A stretch of 60,906 bases of DNA from Paraglaciecola sp. 20A4 (GCF_011378905.1 NZ_WTPY01000028.1:1-60906), one strand, 5' to 3'. Shown: positions 18,274-27,821, numbered from the stretch's first letter. Program-made: numbers and translations. The notes: generated by a model not told the origin, from the letters alone.

Positions 18274-18298
18274 GCCGAGCGTAAGGACTACGCTCGGC
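18274..18298. repeat. Perfect 10-bp hairpin
   Basis: GCCGAGCGTA (18274-18283), AGGAC loop, TACGCTCGGC (18289-18298). No proper T-tract follows on either strand (TTAATTTGG on plus). It lies between the sugar-acid operon end and the second rnk-like gene and could stabilise the 3' end of the operon RNA or be a weak terminator. Confidence 0.6.
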
Positions 18299-18475
18299 TT
18301 AATTTGGTAAGGTGAGTAAGTTACTCTTTATGGCGGTGATGTTGCTATTTTTAAACATGATTCCCTCAAAGTATGCACTGATAATAGCTCGCTTAAAAAT
18401 AAATACAATAGCCAAAATGCGCTAAATTTTTATACCCGTATATCACCTCAGCAAACACGGTTGAAAATCTACAGT

Positions 18476-19360
18476 TTAATAATTAACGATCTTTTTAACG
18501 ATTCGTTCAACCGTCCTATATTCAGTTGACTCAACAAAGCCTAGTGAGAAAGTTTGCGGTGTATTCAGGAATTTATCTTTGTTGCTGCGCCCAAAACCGA
18601 GCACGGTCATATAGGGTCTACTGGCATAATCATCTGGATACTTATCGTCCTCATGATGTACTAAATAAAACATGCGTGGCAATTTTTCATCCCCAAAAGC
18701 ATACCATTCAGGGCTAGGTAAATCGCCGCTGAATTCTTCATTGATGGGGTGTTTTTTGTTATCTGCGGAATTATACCAAAAATCTTCTTTATCCATTTGC
18801 CCACCAGGTACACCTTCATATTGAACCCAATAATGGTAGCCTTGGCTCACTTTTGACATGGTGAAATCACATCTGTCTGGATAAAAATCCCACTGGCCTT
18901 GCCACTTTCCATTGTCAGAGGTAAAAACGATTTGCACATGGTCGTTCGTCTCAATTGTGACACTTGAACTAGCAGGATCGGTACCGGCATTCATCGCATG
19001 AAAATAATTACCATCTTGTTTATGTACCGCATTAGGAAACCCCCGATACTCGCCCTTCCATCCTGAGCCTTTTGTATCGTTAAAACCGATCCAATCAATG
19101 CCTTCAGAGTCGAACATTGAAGACAGCCCACCGCCCTCTTTTTCTAAATAAAATGTCGCATTTGATATATTCACGATATAGCTAGCTAATCCACCAGCTG
19201 ACTGGTCAATACCATGCGTTAGCAACACTGCACTTTTAGATTCAGGCTTTTTATCCGTTAACATATTACAGCCCGAGATTAATATTCCTAAGCACAAAAA
19301 TTTAAAGGACTTAAGTAACGTTAACACTGTGAATTTCAGTACTCGTCGATTCAAAAACAT
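18476..19360 (-). CDS. Uncharacterised lipoprotein of the sugar-acid locus
   Basis: A 294-residue protein with a lipoprotein signal (LCLGILISGCNML; lipobox ISGC). The mature part is rich in Gly, Asp, Trp and Tyr in alternating strand-like stretches (GKWQGQWDFYPDRCDFTM, HYWVQYEGVPGGQM), suggesting a beta-sandwich extracellular domain, perhaps sugar-binding or sugar-cleaving. I do not recognise the family and no catalytic motif is evident. It is the last gene of the row manD, oxidoreductase, symporter, lipoprotein, with an 85-base gap before it, and probably acts on or captures the same substrate outside the cell. Confidence 0.7.
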   Translation of the reverse strand: MFLNRRVLKFTVLTLLKSFKFLCLGILISGCNMLTDKKPESKSAVLLTHGIDQSAGGLASYIVNISNATFYLEKEGGGLSSMFDSEGIDWIGFNDTKGSGWKGEYRGFPNAVHKQDGNYFHAMNAGTDPASSSVTIETNDHVQIVFTSDNGKWQGQWDFYPDRCDFTMSKVSQGYHYWVQYEGVPGGQMDKEDFWYNSADNKKHPINEEFSGDLPSPEWYAFGDEKLPRMFYLVHHEDDKYPDDYASRPYMTVLGFGRSNKDKFLNTPQTFSLGFVESTEYRTVERIVKKIVNY

Positions 19361-19445
19361 GGCGGATTTGCCCTATAAAAAGAGGGCGGGTTTCCACCAG
19401 CCCAATGCGCTTAATTACGTTGTTATCTATCACTTAGTTATTCGT

Positions 19446-21221
19446 TCAGCGTGACTCAACAACCACTTCATTTTTACACTTCACCTTAGCACTGTTTCTC
19501 AATAAAAAGCCTATCAGTAATATCGTTATTGCACACAAACCAAAGACCATTCGCCCCCACATAGGGTTCGGTATTAGCATCATAACGAATACTCCTGAGC
19601 CCATATAAATCACCATAGATCCCAGTTTATGACGCTGTTGTTTGTCATATTCGTCTTGCTCGAAATCAGCAATAATAGGCGTTTCAAGATCGGCGAAAAA
19701 GCGATTTGTTTCCTCTTTATGTTCGTCTCGAGCTTCTTTATAGAAAAAGCCGGTTGAACAGAAGAACCCTGCGGTAATGATTAAGTGCGCGGCAATGGTT
19801 ATCATCAAATTAACATCAATAGACTCGCGGCGAGTAAAGGCTTGCTCTAGGCCTATCCAATTGGCAAATACCTCAGGGGTAAATACGTTGGCAGCTAACC
19901 AAGACACGAACATACCAATAATAACCGTAACCCATGGGGCCCAGTTTGGCGTTTTCTTAATAAACAAACCAAAAATTAGCGGAACAAGTAATGGTACCTG
20001 GATCATCACGGACACACTCATCATCAATTCAAACAGGCTTAGTTCTTTCAACGATTTAAAAAACAAAGCCACCACGATAACCAATATACCGCTAATGAAG
20101 CTAACCCATCGACTGACGGTAAGTAGCTGTTTATCACTGACGTTTTTGTTCTTTTTAAGCAACAATGGCTGGTAAATACTACGAACAAAAATACCCGCAT
20201 TTTTATTTAGCGCGGAATCCATAGAAGACATAGTCGCGGCGAACAAACCAGCCAACAATAACCCTACCGTACCTATCGGCATCGCATTTCGCGTAAACAC
20301 TAAGTACACGGCATCGGCGGCTTTATTACCCAACTCAGGATAAGACGCGGCTGCATCAGGATATAAAATGGCTGACGCCCAAGGGGGAATAAACCACACT
20401 ATGCTGCCCACCCCCATCAATACCATGGCGAGTAATGCAGCTTTACGGGCGTTGGCAGAGTCTTTCGCATTTAGAAATCGAAAGGCGTCGTGCATATTCA
20501 TAATGGTGATCATTTGCTTGGCTAAGAAAAACACAAACGTGCCGACTAAAATCACGCCATAATTCATGTCAGGGCCCATAACAAAGTCGGTTGGAAAATT
20601 TTGTACCAGCGCCACAGGACCGCCCACCATGACTAGCGCAACGATGGCACATGCAACAGAAATAACCGCCACAATCAAAGTTTGCACAAAATCAGACGCT
20701 ACCACGCCCCACGCACCAGACAACACAGAAACAAATACAACGGTTAAGCCCGTCACAATAATGGTAACAGTGATATCCGCTTCGAATACCGCGCTGGCAA
20801 ATACGCCTAAGGCGTTAAGCCACACACCGGCATTGATAAAGCTAAATACGATCAACGCCCAAGAAAAAAACTGCTCATTTTGGCGCCCAAAACGTCGTTT
20901 TATCCCCTCAGTTGGCGTATCAACACGCATCTGACGAAAACGCGCTGAAAAATATGCCCAACCACAGAAATAGGCAACGGTATTAGCGAAAAATACCAAG
21001 CTAATAGCGAAGCCATCTGTGTATGCTTTTCCGGCTGCACCGGTAAAAGTCCAGGCTGAGAACTGCGCCATAAAGGCAGTCGAGCCAACCATCCACCACA
21101 GCATGCGGCCGCCGCCGCGAAAATAATCACTGGTAGAGTTTTTTGCCATATTCTTAAAGGCAAAACCGATACCAAGGATCAGCAAAAAATAACCCGCTAT
21201 AACTAAATATTCATAAAACAT
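19446..21221 (-). CDS. Sodium:solute symporter (SSS family)
   Basis: This 591-residue carrier has about 13-14 hydrophobic segments. It begins with the family pattern LVIAGYFLLILGIGFAFKN, then the STSDYFRGGGRMLWWMVGST segment that marks SSS proteins, and carries LLAGLFAATMSSMDSALNK in the segment that contributes Na+ ligands. A hydrophilic loop and one last helix pair form the C terminus. By context it imports a sugar acid such as a uronate or aldonate. The gap to the upstream oxidoreductase is 11 bases, so they are in one operon. Confidence 0.85.
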   Translation of the reverse strand: MFYEYLVIAGYFLLILGIGFAFKNMAKNSTSDYFRGGGRMLWWMVGSTAFMAQFSAWTFTGAAGKAYTDGFAISLVFFANTVAYFCGWAYFSARFRQMRVDTPTEGIKRRFGRQNEQFFSWALIVFSFINAGVWLNALGVFASAVFEADITVTIIVTGLTVVFVSVLSGAWGVVASDFVQTLIVAVISVACAIVALVMVGGPVALVQNFPTDFVMGPDMNYGVILVGTFVFFLAKQMITIMNMHDAFRFLNAKDSANARKAALLAMVLMGVGSIVWFIPPWASAILYPDAAASYPELGNKAADAVYLVFTRNAMPIGTVGLLLAGLFAATMSSMDSALNKNAGIFVRSIYQPLLLKKNKNVSDKQLLTVSRWVSFISGILVIVVALFFKSLKELSLFELMMSVSVMIQVPLLVPLIFGLFIKKTPNWAPWVTVIIGMFVSWLAANVFTPEVFANWIGLEQAFTRRESIDVNLMITIAAHLIITAGFFCSTGFFYKEARDEHKEETNRFFADLETPIIADFEQDEYDKQQRHKLGSMVIYMGSGVFVMMLIPNPMWGRMVFGLCAITILLIGFLLRNSAKVKCKNEVVVESR

Positions 21222-21232
21222 GAGCGTACCTT

Positions 21233-22372
21233 CTATTGAAGATGACTAACGTCAACCCAATTATTATTTTCACGAATAAGATCAATTAGTTGCTGATACT
21301 GTGCGCCTTCTTTAAAGGTTTGATACGGCGCCACTTTTTCGCCGTTAATATCACTCAGTAGCTCCCTGATAAGATAACGCCAGTTTCGCTCGGTATCACC
21401 CTCAGCGATGGGCGTATTTTTGATTATGTCGTTTGGTAACGGCATGCGCGTCCAGTCGTTGTTTTGATCGTACAAATACAATGGCCCACTGCCGTAATGA
21501 CCTTTAATGTAAATAGCACCTTTACTGCCATAAATAACAATGTGATCTTCATGAAATCGAGGATGCAAACCACCGTGTTTGAACAATACCGACACGGGCT
21601 TTTCAGCTAACGGACTCTCAAGCTGAGCAAGCACAGTGTATGACCACTCCACATTTGACTCTCCCCACTTTAAAGACGGGTCGTTCAAATTGTCAGGAAT
21701 AAAGTCACGACGTTTTTTGAAGTTATGCACACCGTCAACTATGGGTGCTTTGACCAAGTCATCGCGTACCTCACCCATAACGGACAGTATTTTTTCGCCC
21801 ACGATTGAGGTCACAATAGACAACTTATGGGTAAAGTTATTATTTAACCGCCCGCCGCCGTCTTCTTTACGGTGTGACCAACCAAAAGGAATATCCCGCT
21901 CCAAATTAAAATGCGATATACACTCAACCTCTAAAGGCTCCCCAATGACCCCGGCAGCGACCATTCTTTTGGCGTGTAATACATCAGGCATATACCTGAA
22001 GCTTGACGCAAAGGCCGTTTTCACTTTTTTTGCGAGGGCTAGGTCATATAGTTTTTTAGCCGACTCTCCAGTTGTTGTTAGTGGTTTATCACTAAATACA
22101 TGGCAACCGAATTCAATTGCCTGAATGATGGCTTCTTCGTGCGCGCCCCCTGGCGTAGCAATTGACACTACATCCGGTTTACATTCAATCAGTGCTTGCT
22201 GCCAGTCCGTACCTGCATAAGGAATAGCTAGCTCTTTAGCAACCTGCTGCACAACAGTTTCTGTTCTACCGACAATGCCAACAACCTCCGCGCCCATATC
22301 TCGAAACGCTTCTGTGTGGCCCTGCCCTGCAAATCCGGTGCCCTGTACCAATACTCGTATTTTCTTACTCAT
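21233..22372 (-). CDS. Gfo/Idh/MocA-family NAD(P)-dependent oxidoreductase
   Basis: A 379-residue enzyme with an N-terminal Rossmann fold (VLVQGTGFAGQGHTEAFRDM, residues 6-25), the DKPLTTT motif near residue 95 with its catalytic lysine, and a C-terminal alpha/beta dimer domain with HFNLERDIPFGWSHRKEDGG. Family members oxidise or reduce hydroxyl groups of sugars, inositols and uronates. In this operon it would supply a keto/hydroxy sugar-acid step next to the dehydratase. The exact reaction is not readable. Confidence 0.85.
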   Translation of the reverse strand: MSKKIRVLVQGTGFAGQGHTEAFRDMGAEVVGIVGRTETVVQQVAKELAIPYAGTDWQQALIECKPDVVSIATPGGAHEEAIIQAIEFGCHVFSDKPLTTTGESAKKLYDLALAKKVKTAFASSFRYMPDVLHAKRMVAAGVIGEPLEVECISHFNLERDIPFGWSHRKEDGGGRLNNNFTHKLSIVTSIVGEKILSVMGEVRDDLVKAPIVDGVHNFKKRRDFIPDNLNDPSLKWGESNVEWSYTVLAQLESPLAEKPVSVLFKHGGLHPRFHEDHIVIYGSKGAIYIKGHYGSGPLYLYDQNNDWTRMPLPNDIIKNTPIAEGDTERNWRYLIRELLSDINGEKVAPYQTFKEGAQYQQLIDLIRENNNWVDVSHLQ

Positions 22373-22423
22373 GTTATTTATCTCGACTTATCAAAGACTA
22401 AATTCATAATTAAAAATGCTGAA

Positions 22424-23641
22424 TTACCAATTCCAAACGGTTCCATCTTCTAACCTACTAACGGGAAGGTACGAACGTTTATAGGGATATTCTTTCGCGG
22501 CATCTTCGTCAAATTCGATACCTAAACCTGGCGCATCACTCAAGTATGCAACGCCATTCTTTACCTCTATCTCATGTTTAAAAATTCGGCTGGATGGCTC
22601 GTTACCAAACCCTACAAATTCTTGTATGCCGAAGTTAGGTGCCCATAGGTTCAAATGCATATGTGCAGCGAAGCAAACGGGAGAAAGATCAGGAGCACCA
22701 TGGGGCGCGGTCTTAACGTTATAAATACTGGCAAAATCTGCTATTCGGCGCAGTGCGGTAATACCCCCAGCATGAGTAGCGGCCACTCTTATGTAATCGA
22801 TAAGTTGATTTTGAATCAGATCTTTACAGTCCCAAATGGTGTTATACGTCTCACCTATGGCTAATGGTGTAGTGGTGTGCTGGCGAATAACCTTATAGCT
22901 GTCTTGATTTTCAGCGATTGAGGCATCCTCTAAAAATAATAGATTGTAGGGCTCTAATAACTTGCCCAGTCGTGCTGACTCGATAGGCGTTAATCGACTA
23001 TGTACGTCATGTAGCAGGTGCACGTTATTACCAAAGCGCTCTCTTGCATGACGAAAAAGATCGACAATCATGTTGAAATACTTTTGCGTAGACCAGTCTT
23101 CTTCTGGTGGTAAAGGACGACTACCTTGAAGCTCAAAGTAATCTGCTTTGTCACCCAGCACGCCATATGTAACATTCAATCCAGGCACTGCACACTGCAA
23201 TCTAATCGCTTTAAAACCTTGATTAATATGCTCTTCGGCTTTGTCTAAAGTGTCGTCTATTGTTTCGCCGCTTGCGTGAGCATACAAGGTTACGCCGCGT
23301 CGGCTTTTGCCACCAAGCAATTGATAAACAGGCATGCCTGCAGCCTTGCCTTTAATATCCCATAGCGCCATATCAATAGCGGCAATAGCAGCCATATTCA
23401 CGGCCCCTTTACGCCAATACACTCCTTTGTATAGATACTGCCAAATATCCTCTATATCGTGGGCATTTCGTCCAATAAGACAGGGAGCAACATGCTCCTC
23501 CAGATAAGTCACCACAGCCATTTCACGACCGTTTAGCGTTGCGTCCCCGAAGCCATAAATACCGGCGTCCGTTATAACCTTAACGGTGACAAAATTTCTG
23601 CCAGGGCTGCAAACAAACACTTTAACCTCTGTAATTTTCAA
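22424..23641 (-). CDS. manD: D-mannonate dehydratase of the enolase superfamily (ManD type)
   Basis: A 405-residue enolase-superfamily protein that follows ManD almost end to end: [62 protein letters not shown]...YGV (with the Arg and Tyr used in catalysis), LLHDVHSR (with the catalytic His), [29 protein letters not shown], and the terminal LEDGTVWNW. ManD dehydrates D-mannonate to 2-keto-3-deoxygluconate. Some ManD/RspA-type proteins are slow and also accept D-gluconate; the alanine in HGA is, as I recall, the residue of the efficient mannonate group. It is the first gene of the operon, downstream of the LacI-type operators. Confidence 0.85.
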   Translation of the reverse strand: MKITEVKVFVCSPGRNFVTVKVITDAGIYGFGDATLNGREMAVVTYLEEHVAPCLIGRNAHDIEDIWQYLYKGVYWRKGAVNMAAIAAIDMALWDIKGKAAGMPVYQLLGGKSRRGVTLYAHASGETIDDTLDKAEEHINQGFKAIRLQCAVPGLNVTYGVLGDKADYFELQGSRPLPPEEDWSTQKYFNMIVDLFRHARERFGNNVHLLHDVHSRLTPIESARLGKLLEPYNLLFLEDASIAENQDSYKVIRQHTTTPLAIGETYNTIWDCKDLIQNQLIDYIRVAATHAGGITALRRIADFASIYNVKTAPHGAPDLSPVCFAAHMHLNLWAPNFGIQEFVGFGNEPSSRIFKHEIEVKNGVAYLSDAPGLGIEFDEDAAKEYPYKRSYLPVSRLEDGTVWNW

Positions 23642-23720
23642 CTGATGTCCTCTCTTCGAGTATTAGCGCATAGGCTGTAATGAATTAACCATAGCGTCAT
23701 TCACGCGTAATCTTTAAGTC

Positions 23721-23761
23721 TAGGTTTAGATAACAGACTAAACCTACTAAACCGGTTTAGT
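23721..23761. promoter_or_regulatory. LacI-family operator cluster between manD and its regulator
   Basis: A perfect 16-base palindrome ACTAAACCGGTTTAGT (23746-23761) has the central CG-step pattern of LacI-family operators. It is preceded by a second dyad, TAGGTTTAG (23721-23729) and CTAAACCTA (23738-23746), that reuses the same half site. Both lie in the 191 bases between the manD start and the regulator ATG, so the regulator probably controls both genes from here. Confidence 0.8.
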
Positions 23762-23832
23762 TGAACAAATTATCATAATCTTGCAGTATGTCAACATCCC
23801 GCTATTTAAATCATCAGCAGACAAACTCAACG

Positions 23833-24858
23833 ATGGCAAAAGTAAAATTAATTGATGTGGCACAACTCGCATCAGTATCAAAAAGCACTGTATCTCAATA
23901 TCTTAACGGCCGTTTTGACTATATGTCGAAGGAAACTCAGGTACGCATAAGGGCAGCAATCAAGGAGTTAGACTATGTGCCGAATCCTATTGCTAGAAAT
24001 TTAAAAGCCGATAAAACCAAAACCATAGGCGTAATTGTAAGAGACATTACCGGCTTTGATACCAGTCGGACTATTCGTGGAGTAGACGATTACTGCAAGG
24101 CTATCGACTACAACGCTCTTATTTACAACACAGATTTTGATCCTGATATAGAAGCGAAATCCTTGGAAGCCTTATATCAACTGCGGGTGGATGGCATTAT
24201 CATTGCGTCGTCGGGCAAAAATAATCAGTTGATATCTGATTACATAAAAAAAGGCATGCCCATTGTTCATTTTCAATTGGAGCATGACGGCAGTGAGAAG
24301 AACCTTATCTTGTCAGACTATCGCCAAGCCGCTTTCGATGCGACCGAGTATTTGATTCAACTAGGGCATAAACGAATATGCTTTGTTACCCAAGATTTTA
24401 AAAATGTTAAATCTAGAAACGAACGATACATCGGCTATGCATCAGCCCTTGAAAAACACCACATTCCATTAGATAAAAACCTAATTCAATATTGGCAACG
24501 AGAAACGGGATTTGAGCATTCACCTAAAAGCATTCTTAGCGCTAGCGCAGCACCAACGGCCTTCTTCACACAACATTTAGCAATAACCACTGAACTGCTA
24601 ACGCATTTGAACCAAGAAAAGATATCAATACCTGATGATGTTTCACTCATCGGCTTCGATGAAATTCCTATGGCCGAATTCTTTAAAGTACCCATTACGG
24701 TGGTCAAACAAGAACCTTATATTATCGGTAAAGAAGCCGCCAAATTACTGCTAGAAAACATAAACGATAAAAACAGGCACTCGCAGAAAATCATGATTTC
24801 ATGCTCAATCACGCAAAGGCAGTCCTGCGCATCACCCAGAGAAGACATATCCCTATAA
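23833..24858 (+). CDS. LacI/GalR-family transcriptional regulator
   Basis: A regulator with an N-terminal helix-turn-helix (KLIDVAQLASVSKSTVSQYL) plus hinge helix (VPNPIARNLKADKT) and a periplasmic-binding-protein-like sensor domain (TIGVIVRDITGFDTSR to the C terminus). The open frame begins at 23788, but the family's start lies right before the HTH, so I chose the ATG at 23833, giving 341 residues. It is divergent from the manD operon, with matching palindromes on both sides of the gene. The expected ligand is a sugar acid of the pathway. Confidence 0.85.
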   Translation: MAKVKLIDVAQLASVSKSTVSQYLNGRFDYMSKETQVRIRAAIKELDYVPNPIARNLKADKTKTIGVIVRDITGFDTSRTIRGVDDYCKAIDYNALIYNTDFDPDIEAKSLEALYQLRVDGIIIASSGKNNQLISDYIKKGMPIVHFQLEHDGSEKNLILSDYRQAAFDATEYLIQLGHKRICFVTQDFKNVKSRNERYIGYASALEKHHIPLDKNLIQYWQRETGFEHSPKSILSASAAPTAFFTQHLAITTELLTHLNQEKISIPDDVSLIGFDEIPMAEFFKVPITVVKQEPYIIGKEAAKLLLENINDKNRHSQKIMISCSITQRQSCASPREDISL

Positions 24859-24871
24859 AAGCCCGAATGAC

Positions 24872-24907
24872 AAACAAATAAGATAAACCGGTTTATCTTA
24901 TTTGTTT
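24872..24907. promoter_or_regulatory. Perfect 36-base palindrome sharing the operator core
   Basis: Arms of 18 bases without a loop: AAACAAATAAGATAAACC (24872-24889) and its exact complement at 24890-24907. The centre ATAAACCGGTTTAT matches the operator upstream of the regulator in 10 of 14 core positions, including all of AAACCGGTTT. It starts 13 bases past the regulator stop. It may be a second operator allowing loop formation across the gene, or a terminator-like structure (TTGTTTTATTT follows). Confidence 0.75.
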
Positions 24908-25083
24908 TATTTATCTTAGTTACCCCCTTAATGATATTGATTGAAAGATTAAATAGACACGAAGCAACAAAATATTGCCCAACTTACCTAAAATAACAAA
25001 TAACGTCGCGATACTAATACCGACAAATTACAACGGACCACATCCCCACATCGAACAAAGTTACCCAGCTTCTAACTAAATAT

Positions 25084-25109
25084 TTTAATCATGACACCCA
25101 TAATAAAAC
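25084..25109 (-). repeat. Dispersed palindromic element, single copy
   Basis: Minus-strand reading TTTTATTATGGGTGTCATGA with an imperfect inverted arm. It shares the TATGGGTGTCATGAT core with the tandem array at 42731-42950. It sits in the 286-base gap after the LacI gene, 35 bases before the broken transposase. Confidence 0.6.
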
Positions 25110-25237
25110 TGGTTAATTCCACCCTCTAAACTGATAGGTGCGCCATGCCTCAGTCTCGTAAAAGTCAAATTAGCTTAATAGATACCCCTTTTTATCACTG
25201 CGTTTCTCGCTGTGTTCGTCGTTCCTTCTTGTGTGGT

Positions 25238-25251
25238 ACGGCAGCCGCGCT
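25238..25251 (+). repeat. 14-base insertion, copy 1
   Basis: ACGGCAGCCGCGCT interrupts the codons for FLCG and VDKY of the transposase. Its reverse complement matches the insertion at 25342-25355 in 13 of 14 positions. Exact edges are uncertain by a few bases without an intact homologue. Confidence 0.6.
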
Positions 25252-25341
25252 GTTGATAAATACTCAGGTCAAAGTTACGAACACCGCCGAGGTTGGGTAG
25301 AGAGCCGATTACTATTCTTAGCATCGGTCTTTTCAATCGAT

Positions 25342-25355
25342 AGCGCGGCTACCGT
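25342..25355 (-). repeat. 14-base insertion, copy 2 (inverted)
   Basis: AGCGCGGCTACCGT lies between the codons for FSID and ICAYAV of the transposase, in the opposite orientation to the copy at 25238-25251. Including flanks, 18 of 21 positions are complementary between 25237-25257 and 25336-25356. Confidence 0.6.
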
Positions 25356-25656
25356 ATTTGTGCCTACGCAGTGATGAGCAATCACACGCATATCGTATTG
25401 CATGTGGACAAAACGTTAGCAGAAGCTTGGGAAACCGAAGCGGTATTAACTCGTTACCATAAATTACATAGAGGTACCTTGTTAACCCAGAAATACGTGA
25501 AGGGCGACCCATTAACCCAAGGTGAGTTGATAAGCTTTGACGAAACCGTTGAGCTATACCGAAAGCGGTTGTACGACATTAGTTGGTTTATGCGCGATTT
25601 AAATGAATATATCGCTAGGGAGGCAAACAAAGAGGACGACTGCACAGGACGGTTTT

Positions 25657-25728
25657 ATTCGCCGCCATCCTTGACGCTCTCCCTGCGGGCCAGCTAAAGC
25701 TGTTCTAATTTACTCCTGATAAATTAGT
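25657..25728. repeat. 72-base structured insertion in the transposase
   Basis: The element separates GGACGGTTTT from GGGAAGGTCG of the gene. It contains three successive hairpins: CCC-TGC-GGG (25681-25689), CAGCT-AA-AGCTG (25691-25702) and TAATTTA-CTCCTGA-TAAATTA (25706-25726). It is a multiple of three but brings in-frame stops. It looks like a non-coding REP- or MITE-like unit. No clear target duplication was seen. Confidence 0.7.
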
Positions 25729-26413
25729 GGGAAGGTCGCTTTAAGTCCCAAGCCTTGCTAGATGAAAGCGCGGTATTAGCATGCATGGCTTACGTAGATT
25801 TAAACCCCATTCGAGCCAACGTGGCTTCAACACCTGAGGCTTCGAACAACACCAGCATTAAAAAGCGTACGAAGGCTTTGAAGAAAAAAAGGCCACAGCC
25901 TAAGACTCTTATGCCCTTTATAGGTAGTCATAAAAAGGATATGCCAAAAGGAATTACCTTCGATTTAAAAGATAATTGTGAATTAGTTGATACCACAGGG
26001 CGTTATATTCACGACCGTAAAAGCGGGGTTATTGATGATAAGCAAAACCCTATTTTAGAGCGCCTAGGGTTAAATTCAGCTCAGTGGTTAACCCTTACGA
26101 CTGAGTTTGAAAAGCATTTTTATTATGCCGCTGGAGCAGAACAAATGATGCATGCGTTCAAGCGACACACTCAACATCAAAGACTGCGAGGGTTAGACAA
26201 CGCAAGACAGCTCCTTAAAAGGGCATAAATAACGCGATAATCCTTCCAGATAACACTCAATTTGTGAGCGCCTTTGCTTGCGCCTTATTTGTAAAACTCA
26301 GCTTAAATTCATACTTAACCGCGTTAGTTAACAAATCGTCCTGACTAAAATCTATTAAACCGCTCACCAATGACTAAAAAATACTGCTAATCGTCCCGGT
26401 TATGTTTAATGAA

Positions 26414-26436
26414 TTATTATGGATGTCATTATGTTA
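26414..26436 (+). repeat. Dispersed palindromic element, single copy
   Basis: TTATTATGGATGTCATTATG with the GGATGTCAT core of the family described at 42731-42950. It lies 17 bases from the glyA terminator. Confidence 0.5.
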
Positions 26437-26452
26437 TGCGTGGATATGTTTG

Positions 26453-26478
26453 AAAAACGGCAAACAAATTTGCCGTTT
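26453..26478 (-). terminator. glyA terminator
   Basis: AAACGGCAAA (26455-26464) pairs with TTTGCCGTTT (26469-26478) around a CAAA loop. On the minus strand five T residues end the stem, 90 bases past the glyA stop. Confidence 0.8.
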
Positions 26479-26567
26479 ATAGAGAGACTGAAACACCTTT
26501 GTTTCGGAGACGAATCTACATTATAAATATCGATTTCGCTTTTGAAAAGAATGATATAGCAAACTAT

Positions 26568-27821
26568 TTACCTATAAACTGGATACTTGGCCGTTAACGC
26601 AGCTACATCTTGACGCACGACGTTATACAAACTTTCTTCTTCTATATTATCTAACAAATCACACATCCAATGAGCGAGTTTTGCAGCATCTTCACTGCCA
26701 ATACCTCGTGACGTTAACGCTGGCGTACCAATGCGTATGCCACTGGTTACAAATGGTGATTGAGGGTCATTGGGCACAGTGTTTTTATTGACGGTAATAT
26801 TAACCGCTCCCAAGACTTCATCGGCCTGCTTACCCGTTAATCCCTTAGCAATTAAATCTACTAAAAACATATGGTTGTCAGTCCCGCCAGATACCACGCC
26901 AAAGCCCCGCTGCATAAATACCTTAGCCATAGCCTGCGCATTATCAATAACTTGCTGCTGATAAGTTACAAAAGAAGGCAACGATGCTTCTTTAAAGGCG
27001 ACTGCTTTCGCTGCAATAACATGCATCAAAGGCCCACCTTGAATACCGGGAAAAATCAGTGAGTTGAACTTCTTCTCAAGACTCGGATTCGATTTACATA
27101 AAATCATACCGCCCCGGGGGCCGCGTAACGTTTTATGAGTTGTTGTTGTAACAACGTCGGCTATAGGAACTGGATTTGGATATAAACCTGCGGCAACAAG
27201 GCCTGCAACATGCGCCATATCAACAAACAAATACGCACCAACACTTTGTGCTATATCTTTAAATTTCTGCCAATCAACAATACGCGAGTACGCTGAAAAA
27301 CCAGCAACAATCATTTTTGGTTGATGTTCTTTAGCCAGTTCAGCCACCTGCTCATAGTCGATTAAACCAGTAGAGGTATCTAGGCCATATTGAATAGCAT
27401 TATACAATTTGCCAGAAAAGTTTGGTTTAGCGCCATGAGTCAGATGACCACCATGATCTAAGCTTAAACCTAAAATGGTATCTCCTGGATTTAACAGCGC
27501 CATATATACCGCCGCGTTTGCCTGAGAGCCAGAATGGGGCTGAACATTTGCATAATCAGAAGAGAATAATTTTTTAGCTCTTTCTATTGCTAACGTTTCA
27601 ACCCCATCAGCAAACTCGCACCCACCGTAATATCGTTTCTTCGGGTATCCCTCGGCGTATTTATTTGTCAGTTTGCTTCCTTGCGCCTCCATCACTGCTT
27701 TGCTGGTGTAATTTTCTGAAGCAATCAATTCAATATGATTTTCTTGGCGATCATCTTCACCACTTAACAAGTTAAATAAATCAGGATCTGTTTCTTTTAA
27801 TGACATATTTAGGTCAGACAT
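26568..27821 (-). CDS. glyA: Serine hydroxymethyltransferase, second-type copy
   Basis: A PLP enzyme that interconverts serine and glycine using tetrahydrofolate. Motifs are [68 protein letters not shown], and the PLP lysine in [16 protein letters not shown]. The open frame begins at 27833; I chose the ATG at 27821, preceded by GAGAAG (417 residues). The N terminus ([20 protein letters not shown]) and the lone divergent LysR gene are unlike the housekeeping glyA of gammaproteobacteria, so this is probably an additional, regulated copy. Confidence 0.9.
   Translation of the reverse strand: MSDLNMSLKETDPDLFNLLSGEDDRQENHIELIASENYTSKAVMEAQGSKLTNKYAEGYPKKRYYGGCEFADGVETLAIERAKKLFSSDYANVQPHSGSQANAAVYMALLNPGDTILGLSLDHGGHLTHGAKPNFSGKLYNAIQYGLDTSTGLIDYEQVAELAKEHQPKMIVAGFSAYSRIVDWQKFKDIAQSVGAYLFVDMAHVAGLVAAGLYPNPVPIADVVTTTTHKTLRGPRGGMILCKSNPSLEKKFNSLIFPGIQGGPLMHVIAAKAVAFKEASLPSFVTYQQQVIDNAQAMAKVFMQRGFGVVSGGTDNHMFLVDLIAKGLTGKQADEVLGAVNITVNKNTVPNDPQSPFVTSGIRIGTPALTSRGIGSEDAAKLAHWMCDLLDNIEEESLYNVVRQDVAALTAKYPVYR

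Larger units (their letters stand above)
25145..26228 (+). pseudogene. REP-type (Y1_Tnp) transposase broken by three small insertions
   Basis: Starting at the ATG at 25145 ([20 protein letters not shown]), the transposase reads [10 protein letters not shown] and is then shifted. It resumes as [20 protein letters not shown], is shifted again, and resumes as ICAYAVMSNHTHIVLHVD, then is stopped after DDCTGRF and resumes as GRFKSQALLDESAV...YVDLNPIRANV to the TAA at 26228. The breaks are explained by extra bases at 25238-25251 (14), 25342-25355 (14) and 25657-25728 (72). Removing exactly these gives an open frame of 327 codons plus stop. The HUH motif (NHTH) and the YVDLNPIRA helix with the family tyrosine are present, so the gene was intact before the insertions. 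Confidence 0.85.
26229..26567. other. Intergenic between broken transposase and glyA
   Basis: 339 bases without a gene. It contains one copy of the dispersed palindrome (26414-26436) and the glyA terminator (26453-26478). Nothing else was recognised. Confidence 0.6.

Noticed and set aside
18274-18298. Strong intrinsic terminator at the end of the sugar-acid operon
   Set aside because: The stem is perfect but no T-tract follows on the operon strand; kept only as a hairpin.
21636-22124. 162-codon plus-strand frame opposite the Gfo/Idh/MocA gene
   Set aside because: Antisense shadow of a gene with clear family motifs; rich in Ser, Thr and Pro as expected for such frames.
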